Assembly (NCBI GenBank): GCA_965215145.1
Contig: OZ244038.1
Coordinates: 496,001 to 560,000, forward strand
Length of the DNA stretch: 64,000 nucleotides
Reading direction: 5' to 3'
Origin: G965215145 sp965215145
GTDB lineage: Bacteria > Bacteroidota > Rhodothermia > Rhodothermales > JANQRZ01
The notes beneath the pieces were generated by a model. It had not been told where the DNA came from. It ran no database searches and was given only the letters and a program-made list of their open reading frames with translations. Within the stretch, counting starts at the first letter, position 1; each line of letters opens with the position of its first letter. Of the stretch, positions 25,341-32,878 are shown in pieces. The position numbers and the translations under genes are program-made.

Positions 25341-26009
25341 ATGCCCTCCCGCTCGTACGCCCGCCAGCGCGCCGCCCTCGTCGACCTCCTCCGCGAGAAG
25401 GGGATCGGCGACGAGCGCGTGCTCGCCGCCGTCGGGCGGGTGCCGCGCCACGAGTTCGTGCGCTCGGGGATGCGGCTGCGGGCCTACGAGGACGAGGCCC
25501 TGCCGATCGGGCTGAAGCAGACGATCTCGCAGCCGTTCACCGTCGCCTACCAGACGGCGCTCCTGAACGTGCGCGAGGGCGACCGCGTGCTGGAGGTCGG
25601 CACGGGGAGCGGGTACCAGGCGGCGGTGCTCTGCGAGCTCGGCGCGCGGGCGTTCTCCGTCGAGCGCCACGCGCCGCTGCTGGAGCGGACCGTCGAGCGC
25701 CTGGAGCGCCTCGGCTACCGCGTCCGCACCCGCCACGGCGACGGCACGCTCGGCTGGCCCGGCGCGGCCCCCTTCGACAGCATCGTGGTGACGGCGGGCG
25801 GCGGCGCCGTGCCGGACGCCCTGCTCGAACAGCTCCGCGCGCCGGAGGAGGCCGGCGGGCAGGGCGGCCGGCTCGTGATCCCCGTCGGCGCGGCGGAGCA
25901 GCAGACGATGTGGCGCATCACCCGGACCGGCCCCGGCCTCGACGCCGCCAGCTTCGCCCGCGAGGCGCTCCACGACTTCCGCTTCGTCCCCCTCGTCCGC
26001 GAGTCCTAG
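25341..26009 (+). CDS. pcm: Protein-L-isoaspartate O-methyltransferase
   Basis: A 222-aa SAM-dependent repair enzyme that methylates isoaspartyl residues in damaged proteins. ATG at 25341 (MPSRSYARQRAALVDLL). Family hallmarks: VPRHEFV near residue 35, the substrate loop GLKQTISQPFTVAYQTALL, SAM motif I LEVGTGSGYQAAVL, an acidic SVERHAPLLE motif, and FDSIVVTAGGGAVPDALLEQL. The TAG stop codon lies inside the terminal repeat of the MITE-like element that follows, so the last codon may have been set by that insertion. Confidence 0.95.
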   Translation: MPSRSYARQRAALVDLLREKGIGDERVLAAVGRVPRHEFVRSGMRLRAYEDEALPIGLKQTISQPFTVAYQTALLNVREGDRVLEVGTGSGYQAAVLCELGARAFSVERHAPLLERTVERLERLGYRVRTRHGDGTLGWPGAAPFDSIVVTAGGGAVPDALLEQLRAPEEAGGQGGRLVIPVGAAEQQTMWRITRTGPGLDAASFAREALHDFRFVPLVRES

Positions 26010-26171
26010 GCCGTGTGGACATTCACATAGATCGGCTCTCACGGGCCAGATTCCGCTCTCGCAACGTCGCACTCGTCGTCCGGTGCTACGGCACCGACCT
26101 CGTCGTGCTCCTTGCGAGGTCGAAATCGTGACCTCGTGCGAGCCTGACCTCGCAGTGGTCCACACGACCTA
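26007..26171. mobile_element. 165-bp MITE-like element with 14-bp terminal inverted repeats
   Basis: Left end TAGGCCGTGTGGAC (26007-26020) and right end GTCCACACGACCTA (26158-26171) are inverted repeats with one mismatch, with TA at each outer edge. The interior is visibly less GC-rich than the flanks, carries three GACCTCG words and no protein-like ORF. The terminal sequence resembles what I remember of IS5/IS427-like ends, so it could be a non-autonomous derivative of such an element, inserted at the end of pcm. No transposase in the window. Confidence 0.6.
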
Positions 26172-26201
26172 ACCCGCGGCCCCTCCCTTCTCCCTCTGCC
26201 C

Positions 26202-27200
26202 GTGCGCCCCGAGCCTCCCCCTTCTGAACCCGCCCCCCGCCGCTCACGCGGGCGCTGGCCCCTCCACCTCGCGCAGGGCCTCCTGATGGGCTCGGCCGAC
26301 ATCATCCCCGGGGTGAGCGGGGGGACGATGGCGCTGATCGTCGGGATCTACAAGGACCTGATCGCGGCGATCGGGCAGGCGTTCTCGGCCGTGCTCCTGC
26401 TGGTTCGCGGGCGGGGGCGCGAGGCGCTCGCCACGGCGAAGGGGCTGAACTGGTGGCTGCTCGGCCCCGTCGTGCTCGGCATCCTCGTCGCCATCGGGCT
26501 GGGGTCGCTGTTCGTGCCGGAGCTGCTGGACCGGTTCCCCGTCCGGTCGCGGGCGCTGTTCTTCGGGCTCGTCGCGGCGTCGCTGGTGATCCCGTGGCGG
26601 GAGCGGCGGGAGCACCGGGGCTGGCACTACGCCGTCGCCGCCCTGGCGGCCGTCGTGGCGTTCGTGCTCGTCGGGCTCCCGCGCAGCGGCGACGCCGCCG
26701 ACCCCTCGGCGCTGCGGGTGGCCGGGACGGCGGCCGTCGCCATCAACGCGATGATCCTGCCGGGCGTGAGCGGGGCGTTCCTACTGGAGGTGCTCGGGCT
26801 CTACCGCCCGACACTGGAGGCGATCCGCGCGCTCGACGTCGGCTACGTCGCCACGTTCGCCCTCGGGGCGGGGGTCGGGCTGGGCCTCGCGGCGAAGGGG
26901 CTCTCCTGGCTGCTCGACCACTACCACGACCTCACGATGGCGGTGCTCGTCGGCCTCCTCACCGGCTCGCTCCGCGCGCTCTGGCCGTGGGTCAGCTACG
27001 TCGAGCACGCCGGCTCGGACGGCGTGGCGGAGAGGGTGCCGGACCCGTCGGTGCTCTTGGCGCCGGGGGCGGACTGGCCCGCCGTGGCGGTCCTGGCGCT
27101 CACCGGGTTCGCCTTCGTGACGGCGCTCACGTGGGTCGGACGGCGCCGCCTCGCAGCGGCCGACGCGGCCCTCGCCCACGAGCACGAGGAGGTCGGGTAG
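26202..27200 (+). CDS. DUF368 membrane protein (PopT-like polyprenyl-phosphate transporter)
   Basis: 332 aa from the GTG at 26202; an ATG at 26286 would start inside the first family motif, so it is too late. Polytopic with about nine TM segments. Two diagnostic repeats: GSADIIPGVSGGTMALIVGIY near residue 30 and AINAMILPGVSGAFLLEVLG near residue 180, both matching DUF368. By established work on this family, members recycle undecaprenyl phosphate carrier across the cytoplasmic membrane for cell-wall synthesis. It follows pcm across the MITE-like element and converges on the BMC-P genes. Confidence 0.9.
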   Translation: MRPEPPPSEPAPRRSRGRWPLHLAQGLLMGSADIIPGVSGGTMALIVGIYKDLIAAIGQAFSAVLLLVRGRGREALATAKGLNWWLLGPVVLGILVAIGLGSLFVPELLDRFPVRSRALFFGLVAASLVIPWRERREHRGWHYAVAALAAVVAFVLVGLPRSGDAADPSALRVAGTAAVAINAMILPGVSGAFLLEVLGLYRPTLEAIRALDVGYVATFALGAGVGLGLAAKGLSWLLDHYHDLTMAVLVGLLTGSLRALWPWVSYVEHAGSDGVAERVPDPSVLLAPGADWPAVAVLALTGFAFVTALTWVGRRRLAAADAALAHEHEEVG

Positions 27201-27209
27201 GCGCGGGGG

Positions 27210-27482
27210 CTACGCCCGGTGGACGTCGTCCACGACGCCGACGATGGTGGCGTCGGTGGCGGTGAGATCTTGCTCCGCGCGGAAGGGGATGGCGGCCTCG
27301 GCGCTCGTCACGTAGATCACCCGGTCGCCCGGCCCGGCGTCGGCCGTGTCGAGGGCGGCGAGGGGACGGCCTGCGGGGGTGCCGTCGAAGTGGAGGGGCT
27401 GGACGAGCAGCATCCGCTTGCCGACGAGCGAGGGGTCCTTCCGCGTGGCCCACACGCTGCCGATGACGTGGCCGAGGTTCAC
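27210..27482 (-). CDS. BMC-P (EutN/CcmL) microcompartment vertex protein, second copy
   Basis: 90 aa from the GTG at 27482. Reads as a complete EutN/CcmL domain: GHVIGSVWATRKDPSLVGKR, MLLVQPL, LDTADAGPGDRVIYVTS, ATIVGVVDDVH. Such proteins form pentamers capping the vertices of bacterial microcompartments. It lies 5 bases after a second, divergent copy. The usual SxAR(Q)-like loop is altered to SAEAAIPFRAE, so it may have specialised. No hexameric shell (BMC-H/T) gene or encapsulated enzyme is in the window, so whether it builds a compartment here is open. Confidence 0.88.
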   Translation of the reverse strand: MNLGHVIGSVWATRKDPSLVGKRMLLVQPLHFDGTPAGRPLAALDTADAGPGDRVIYVTSAEAAIPFRAEQDLTATDATIVGVVDDVHRA

Positions 27483-27487
27483 GGGCC

Positions 27488-27793
27488 TTACGCGGCTGCG
27501 CCCGCGCGGGACGCCTCGGCCGCCGCCGCGTCCACGTCGAGCCGGTCCACGATCGCCATGATGACGGCGTCGACGGGCTTGTTCCGCGTCAGCTCGGTCT
27601 GGCGCCCGGAGGAGCCCTGCGCCACGAGGACGACCTCGCCGACGCCCGCGCCGACGGAGTCCACCGCGACGACGACCCTCTCGGCCGGGGCGAGGTCGAG
27701 GTCCACCTCGCGGACGAGGAGGAACGTCATCCCGACGGTCTGCTCGTCCTTGCGGGTGGCCCAGACGGTGCCGATGACGCGGCCGAGGAGCAT
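27488..27793 (-). CDS. BMC-P (EutN/CcmL) microcompartment vertex protein, first copy
   Basis: 101 aa from the ATG at 27793 (MLLGRVIGTVWATRKDEQ). Canonical family segments: GRVIGTVWATRKD, FLLVREVDLD, VAVDSVGAGVGEVVLVAQGS, SGRQ and the VDAVIMAIVDRLDV end, very close to the CcmL/EutN pattern with the VGAG-x-GE-x-V core. It has an Ala-rich tail (AAAAEASRAGAAA). First of two tandem genes on the minus strand, 84 bases after the subtilase gene. Pentameric vertex function is by homology; the cargo is unknown. Confidence 0.92.
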   Translation of the reverse strand: MLLGRVIGTVWATRKDEQTVGMTFLLVREVDLDLAPAERVVVAVDSVGAGVGEVVLVAQGSSGRQTELTRNKPVDAVIMAIVDRLDVDAAAAEASRAGAAA

Positions 27794-27876
27794 GGGTAGG
27801 CGCTTGGAGGAGCCGCACGGTACGCCCGCCGGAGCCGCCCCGTCAACCGGCGGCGGCTCCGGCGGGCGCTCTTGGG

Positions 27877-30489
27877 TCAGCGCGCCACCGTGAACCGCCC
27901 CGTGGCGACGGCTTCGAGGTCCGGCCCAGAGGTCTGCACGCGGTAGAGGTAGAGCCCGCTCGGGAGCGCCTCGGTCGGGAGGACGAGGCGGTGCGCGGCG
28001 CCGGCCGGGAGCGCGCGCTCGAGGCGGGCGAGCTCGCGGCCGAGGAGGTCCGTCACGACGACCGCGACGCCGGCCGCGGCCGGGAGGTCGAGCGTGAGGG
28101 TCGCCGCGCTGCGGGTGGGGTTCGGGAAGACGCCGCGCACGGCGAACGCCGCCGGGAGCGCGCCGTCCTCGGCGGCGACGTCCACGCCGACGTAGACCGT
28201 CACCTCGGCCTCGGCCGTGGCCCCCTCGGGGTCGGAGATCGTGTACGTGAACGTGTCGGTGCCGGTGAAGCCCGGGGCCGGCGCGTAGTCGATCACGAGG
28301 TCCTCGAGGATCTGGAGCGTCCCGTGCTCCGGGTCCGTCGCGCCGGTGACGATGAGCGGCTCGCCCTCGGGGTCGGAGTCGTTCTCGGTGACCTCGATCT
28401 CGACGGCCTCGTCCATCGCGATCTCGACCTGGTCGGGGTTGGCGACGGGCGGCTCGTTGTCGGGCTCGAACACGGCGACCCACGCGGCGACCTCGTCCAT
28501 CGTGAACGTCACCGTCCGCTCGGTGAACACCTCGCCGTCGCTCTCCCAGCGGAGGAACGCGTTGCCGGCGGCCGAGGGCGGCGCGATGAGCGTGACCTCG
28601 GTGCCGCCCTCGTAGACGCGGGTGATGGGGGTCCGGCCGCCGGAGTTCCCGCTCAGGTCGGTCGGGTTGACGACGACGGTGACGCTGGAGTCGGGGTTCT
28701 GCGAGAGCACCTGGAGCTCGAACTGCGGCGGTGCCGTCACCGTCAGCGTCACCGGCACCTCGACGGTGCCCGAGTCGGGGTCGTTCGTGGTGATGAGGAG
28801 GCGGCCGGTGTAGGTCCCCGCGCCGAGGCCGAGGGCCGACAGCGTGACCGTGACGTCCTCCTCCTGGCCGGCGGGGACCTCGCCGTCCTCCGGGTCGGCG
28901 CTGAGCCAGTCGAGCGCGGCGAGCGCGAAGTCCACCTGTATGCGGGGGTGGACGAGGCCGTTGCGGTCGTCGGTGATGGGGACGCCCGTGGCGGCCAGGA
29001 GCGCGAGGCTCGTCTCGACCGACGCCTCGGGCTGGGCCTGGCTGAGCAGGGCGAAGGCGCCGGCCACGTGGGGCGAGGCCATCGAGGTGCCGGCCTTGTT
29101 GGCGAACCCCCCGCCCGGCACGGACGAGCGGGTGACCTCGCCGGGCGCGAGGAGGTCGAGGAAGTCGGCGCTGTTCGAGAAGCTCGACACCCGGTCGACG
29201 ACGGTGTTGAAGGAGCCGTCCTCGGTGGAGCCGACGCTGATGATGCTGGGGGCGCAGGCCGGCCCCCCTATCGCGCCGCTCAGGCCGCTGTTCCCGGAGG
29301 AGGAGACGACGGCGATGCCGGCGGCCTTCATGCTCGCGGAGATGGGCTCGCGGGGGTCGCTGGGGCAGGGGCCGGTGGAGGCGCCGCCGCCGAGGCTCAT
29401 GTTGGCCGAGGCGACGTCGTAGGTGTCCCGGAGGCCGTAGACGAAGTCGAGCCCGGCGACGATGTCGGACGAGTAGGCGCGGACGCAGGGGGCCGGCGTC
29501 GAGCCGCAGTCGTCGTCGGAGTTGAACCGGGTGAAGACCTGGACGGCGATGATCGAGGCCTCGCGGGCGACGCCGGAGAAGGTGTCGTTCCGGCCGGCGG
29601 CGATGCCGGCCACGTGGGTCCCGTGGTCGGCGCCGCTGATGAAGCCGGGGGGGTCGTCGGCGGCGCCGGGGCCGGTCTGCTCCGGGGTCCCGTCGGGGCA
29701 GAGCGTGGCCCGGTCCCCGCTGTCAGGCAGGCCGCTGTTCGAGAAGCACGCCTCCTCGACGATGTAGTCCGCGAGGAAGGGGTGGTCGTTGTCGACGCCG
29801 GAGTCGAGGATGGCGACGGCTTGGCCGAGCCCGGTGAACCCGAGGTCCCACGCCCCCGGCGCCCCGATGATCTCGATGCTCTCCTCCAGCGTGGGCGCGT
29901 GCAGCGCGTCCTCGTGGATGCGGACGACGGCGGGGTCGGCGACGAGGGCACGCAGCGCCGCCTCGTCCACGGCCATCGCCACGTACGGCACCGTCTCGAA
30001 GCGCCGCCCGACCTCCGGGGCGAAGGGCGCGAGGCGGTCCAGCAGCGCATCCTGCGCCGCGGCGACCTCGGCGCGCTGCTGCTGCACGCCGCGTTGGCTG
30101 AGGTAGCCCTCCGCCGCGAACGGCACGTCGAGCTCCACGATCACGCGGGCCTCCTCCCCCACCCCCGTCCGCGCGAGCAGGTCCTGAAGCTCAGCGCGGA
30201 AGACGCCGCCGAGCCGGGCGTCCCGGTCGAAGGGGGCCGGGGCCACGCGGCCCCGTTGCACCACCCGCCGGCCGGCGGTGACGTCGTCGACCTCGGCCTC
30301 AATGTCGAACGTCAAAAGCGCGTCGCCGACGTTCTCGATGGTCAGCGTCTCGGTCGCCGAGAGCCCGCTCTCGATGGTGGCCGAGATCTGGGTCGGGGTG
30401 ACGACGACTTCGGGTTGCGCGACCGCCGCTCCGGCGAGGCCGAGGGCGAGGATGCCGGGGAGGACACGGGAGAGCAGGGGCTGTAACAT
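27877..30489 (-). CDS. Secreted S8 subtilisin-family peptidase with T9SS sorting domain
   Basis: An 870-aa exported protease; ATG at 30489 gives signal peptide MLQPLLSRVLPGILALGLA...AVAQ. An Ig-like strand region and an I9-like propeptide (about residues 110-205) precede the S8 domain with the triad Asp229 (AILDSGVDNDHP), His289 (DHGTHVAGIAA) and Ser469 (GTSMASPHVAGA). Then follow Ig-like modules, a cadherin-like module (PPVANPDQVEIAMDE, then DTFTYTISDPEG) and a C-terminal T9SS type A domain (FPNPTRSAATLTL...VVVTDLLGRELARL...GLYLYRVQ). Inference: secreted through T9SS and surface-attached or released for peptide degradation. Family-typical length for multi-domain Bacteroidota subtilases. Confidence 0.95.
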   Translation of the reverse strand: MLQPLLSRVLPGILALGLAGAAVAQPEVVVTPTQISATIESGLSATETLTIENVGDALLTFDIEAEVDDVTAGRRVVQRGRVAPAPFDRDARLGGVFRAELQDLLARTGVGEEARVIVELDVPFAAEGYLSQRGVQQQRAEVAAAQDALLDRLAPFAPEVGRRFETVPYVAMAVDEAALRALVADPAVVRIHEDALHAPTLEESIEIIGAPGAWDLGFTGLGQAVAILDSGVDNDHPFLADYIVEEACFSNSGLPDSGDRATLCPDGTPEQTGPGAADDPPGFISGADHGTHVAGIAAGRNDTFSGVAREASIIAVQVFTRFNSDDDCGSTPAPCVRAYSSDIVAGLDFVYGLRDTYDVASANMSLGGGASTGPCPSDPREPISASMKAAGIAVVSSSGNSGLSGAIGGPACAPSIISVGSTEDGSFNTVVDRVSSFSNSADFLDLLAPGEVTRSSVPGGGFANKAGTSMASPHVAGAFALLSQAQPEASVETSLALLAATGVPITDDRNGLVHPRIQVDFALAALDWLSADPEDGEVPAGQEEDVTVTLSALGLGAGTYTGRLLITTNDPDSGTVEVPVTLTVTAPPQFELQVLSQNPDSSVTVVVNPTDLSGNSGGRTPITRVYEGGTEVTLIAPPSAAGNAFLRWESDGEVFTERTVTFTMDEVAAWVAVFEPDNEPPVANPDQVEIAMDEAVEIEVTENDSDPEGEPLIVTGATDPEHGTLQILEDLVIDYAPAPGFTGTDTFTYTISDPEGATAEAEVTVYVGVDVAAEDGALPAAFAVRGVFPNPTRSAATLTLDLPAAAGVAVVVTDLLGRELARLERALPAGAAHRLVLPTEALPSGLYLYRVQTSGPDLEAVATGRFTVAR

Positions 30490-30571
30490 CAGGCGGATGG
30501 GGCTGGGTGTAGGTATATGCAGTATACGTGTGGCGCCAGGCCGCCCGCGAGTCATCCGGGCGGCCCCGAAG

Positions 30572-30970
30572 TCACCCCCGCTCGCCGGCCGCGACGAGGG
30601 CGAGGGTGCAGCGGCTGACGCAGACGAGCCGGCCGTCTTCGTCCGAAATCCGCACGTCCCAGACCTGCGTCGTCCGCCCGCCGTAGAGCCGCTCGGCGAC
30701 GGCGCGGAGCGTGCCGTCCTGCTTGGGGCGGACGTGGTTGGCGTTGATCTCGAGCCCGAAGGCCACCTTCTCCGGCAGCGCCCCGGCCGTGGCCCCGACG
30801 GAGGCGACGGTCTCGGCGAGGACCACGCTGGCCCCGCCGTGGAGGTACCCCAGCGGCTGGTGATGCCTGGGCGTCACCGGCATCGTGGCGACGGCGCGCT
30901 CGGCCGAGACCTCCTCGAACGCGATGCCGAGGAGCTCGGAGAGGCCGGCGGTGGGGTCTTCGAGGGGCAT
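30572..30970 (-). CDS. Hotdog-fold thioesterase (PaaI/MenI-like)
   Basis: A 132-aa cytoplasmic thioesterase; ATG at 30970. Hotdog-fold signatures: LGIAFEEVSAERAVATMPV, PLGYLHGGASVVLAETVAS (the HGG segment and the Glu expected to be catalytic), and GLEINANHVRPKQDGTLRA. The family hydrolyses acyl-CoA thioesters, including 1,4-dihydroxy-2-naphthoyl-CoA in menaquinone synthesis or phenylacetyl-CoA derivatives; the sequence alone does not choose between them. It has its own -7-like box at 30995 and is a single-gene unit. Confidence 0.88.
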   Translation of the reverse strand: MPLEDPTAGLSELLGIAFEEVSAERAVATMPVTPRHHQPLGYLHGGASVVLAETVASVGATAGALPEKVAFGLEINANHVRPKQDGTLRAVAERLYGGRTTQVWDVRISDEDGRLVCVSRCTLALVAAGERG

Positions 30971-30994
30971 GGGGCGGAGGGGATGAGGGGGGCG

Positions 30995-31001
30995 GAAGAT
31001 A
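30995..31001 (-). promoter_or_regulatory. Putative -7 box (TATCTTC) of the thioesterase gene
   Basis: Minus-strand TATCTTC, 25 bases upstream of the thioesterase ATG, in the gap after cdaA. No convincing TTG at the expected distance. Confidence 0.45.
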
Positions 31002-31042
31002 GGAGCGGGTGGACGACAGGTCGTGCCGCCGCTGAACCCGAC

Positions 31043-31894
31043 CTACCGATCCGCCGGCCCCTCGTCCTCGTCCCGCTCCGGCAGCTCCTCCGGCGGGCTC
31101 TCGCCGATCCGTTGGATCAGCGCCTCGGTGAGGCGGCGGCGGAGGGCCTCCGTCGAGAGGTCCGTCTCGATCCGGCCGTGCTCGGCTACCGAGATCCGCC
31201 CGGTCTCCTCGCTCGTGATGACGACGAAGGCGTCGGTCCGCTCGGTCAGCCCGACGGCGGCGCGGTGGCGGAGGCCGAGGTGGGGTTCGAGGCGGGGGGA
31301 GTCGGAGACGGGGAGGATGCAGCGGGCGGCCTCGATCCGGTTGTCCTCGATGATGACGGCGCCGTCGTGGAGCGGGGAGTTCGGGAAGAAGATGCTCGTC
31401 ATCAGGTCCCGCTCGACGTCGGCGTTGAGGCGGGTCCCGCTCTCGGAGAAGTTGCGGAGGCCCGTCGAGCGGCCGAACGCGGTGAGGCTCCCGATCCGGT
31501 GCTCGCTCATCTCCTCGACGGCCACGGCCACCTCCTCGACCACGCGCTCGCGTGCCGAGGTCCGCACGAGCCGCCGCACGAAGGGGTTCCGACCCATCAG
31601 GAACACGAGGCGCCGGATCTCGGGCTGGAACAGGATGATCAGCGCGAGCACGAACACCTCGCTGAACGCGCTGAAGAGCGCCCCGAGCGCCGTCATCCCG
31701 AACAGGAGGACGACCACGTCGAGGAGGTAGAGCACCGCGAGGCCGAGCACGATCTGTACCCCGATCGTGCCGCGGATGAACTTATAGAGCTGGTAGATCA
31801 GGAAGGCGACGATGAGCACGTCGACCACGTCCTTCCACTCGACCGGGACGAACCCGATGGTCAGCCCGAGCGGAGCCAGAAGCGCGCTGCTCAC
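31043..31894 (-). CDS. cdaA: Diadenylate cyclase (c-di-AMP synthase)
   Basis: A 283-aa membrane-anchored enzyme condensing two ATP to c-di-AMP. Three N-terminal TM helices (about residues 22-40, 44-66, 74-92), then the DAC domain with the catalytic DGA (177-179, in SPLHDGAVII) and RHRAA (209-213). The C-terminal tail is acidic. It starts with GTG at 31894, which overlaps the folP stop codon (GTGA), so it is translationally coupled to folP, an arrangement I recall from other Bacteroidota. c-di-AMP controls potassium and cell-wall homeostasis, and PopT-type wall functions occur nearby. Confidence 0.95.
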   Translation of the reverse strand: MSSALLAPLGLTIGFVPVEWKDVVDVLIVAFLIYQLYKFIRGTIGVQIVLGLAVLYLLDVVVLLFGMTALGALFSAFSEVFVLALIILFQPEIRRLVFLMGRNPFVRRLVRTSARERVVEEVAVAVEEMSEHRIGSLTAFGRSTGLRNFSESGTRLNADVERDLMTSIFFPNSPLHDGAVIIEDNRIEAARCILPVSDSPRLEPHLGLRHRAAVGLTERTDAFVVITSEETGRISVAEHGRIETDLSTEALRRRLTEALIQRIGESPPEELPERDEDEGPADR

Positions 31895-32826
31895 GACGCC
31901 TCCTCCCGGACCGGGTCCTCGGCGGGCTCCCCGGCCGCCACCGTGGCCGCGAGCGCCCGCAGCATCTCGGCCGTCGCGCGGACGTCGTGGGTGCGGACGA
32001 GGGCGGCCCCGCGCAGCACCGCCACCGCCGTCGCCCCCAGCGTCCCGAACAGCCGCTCGCCGACGGGCGCCGGGTCGTCGGCCGAGCCGAGCACGGCGCC
32101 GACGGTGCTCTTCCGCGAGACCCCGACCATCACGGGCCGCCCGAGCTGCACCAGCCGGTCCGTGTGGGCGAGCAGCCGGAGGTTCTCCTCGGCCGCCTTC
32201 CCGAACCCGAACCCGGGGTCCACCGCGACGCTCGCCACGCCCGCCGCCTCGGCCATCGCTACCGCGCCCGCCAGCGACGCCGCGACCTCCTCGACCACGT
32301 CTTCATAGCGGTGCTCGTGCGGCATCTCGCCGGGGCGCCCGAGCGCGTGCATCACCACGAGGCCCGCGCCGTGCCGGGCCGCCGCGCGGGCCACCCCGTC
32401 GCCGTACCGGAGGCCGGTCACGTCGTTGACGAGGTGGGCGCCCGCGGCGAGCGCGGCCTCCGCCACCGCCGGCTTGTGCGTGTCCACGGAGATGACGGCC
32501 TCGGGCAGCCGCGCGGCGAGGGCCTCGACCACCGGGAGCACGCGGCGCTTCTCCTCGTCGGCGGAGACGGCCTCGGCGCCCGCGCCGTAGACCCGCCCGC
32601 GCGGCCGGCTCGACTCGCCGCCGACGTCGACCGCGGCGGCGCCCTCGGCCAGCATCTCCTCGGCGCGGCGGAGCGCGGCGTCGGGGGAGCGGTAGCGCCC
32701 GCCGTCGGAGAAGGAGTCCGGGGTGACGTTCAGGATGCCGACGACGTGGGCGCGGCCGGGGCGGCAGTCCAGCACGCGCCCCCGGCAGGCGAGCACGAAC
32801 GGGTGGGCGGCGGGAGGCGCGGGCAT
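31891..32826 (-). CDS. folP: Dihydropteroate synthase
   Basis: A 311-aa TIM-barrel enzyme of folate synthesis, condensing dihydropterin pyrophosphate with p-aminobenzoate. Signatures: VVGILNVTPDSFSDGGRY, DVGGESSRPRG, VISVDTHKPAVAEAALAAG, LVNDVTGLRYGDG, DPGFGFGKAAEENL and MVGVSRKSTVG. ATG at 32826; slightly longer than average because of an N-terminal extension and an Ala/Glu-rich tail. First gene of a two-gene unit with cdaA (4-base overlap). A TACCTTC box lies 18 bases upstream. Confidence 0.97.
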   Translation of the reverse strand: MPAPPAAHPFVLACRGRVLDCRPGRAHVVGILNVTPDSFSDGGRYRSPDAALRRAEEMLAEGAAAVDVGGESSRPRGRVYGAGAEAVSADEEKRRVLPVVEALAARLPEAVISVDTHKPAVAEAALAAGAHLVNDVTGLRYGDGVARAAARHGAGLVVMHALGRPGEMPHEHRYEDVVEEVAASLAGAVAMAEAAGVASVAVDPGFGFGKAAEENLRLLAHTDRLVQLGRPVMVGVSRKSTVGAVLGSADDPAPVGERLFGTLGATAVAVLRGAALVRTHDVRATAEMLRALAATVAAGEPAEDPVREEAS

Positions 32827-32843
32827 GGCGGGAGGGGCTCCGG

Positions 32844-32850
32844 GAAGGTA
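32844..32850 (-). promoter_or_regulatory. Putative -7 box of folP-cdaA (TACCTTC)
   Basis: Minus-strand TACCTTC, 18 bases before the folP ATG, so the leader would be very short. Confidence 0.4.
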
Positions 32851-32878
32851 CGTCCCGGCGCCGTCCCGACGGGCCGGT

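Noticed and set aside
26039..26305. Minus-strand ORF inside the MITE-like element as a transposase fragment
   Set aside because: The translation has no transposase motif and spans the element border into the next gene's antisense strand.
27210..32826. A bacterial microcompartment operon
   Set aside because: Only the two pentamer genes are present; no hexamer shell gene, aldehyde dehydrogenase or signature enzyme is found in the window.
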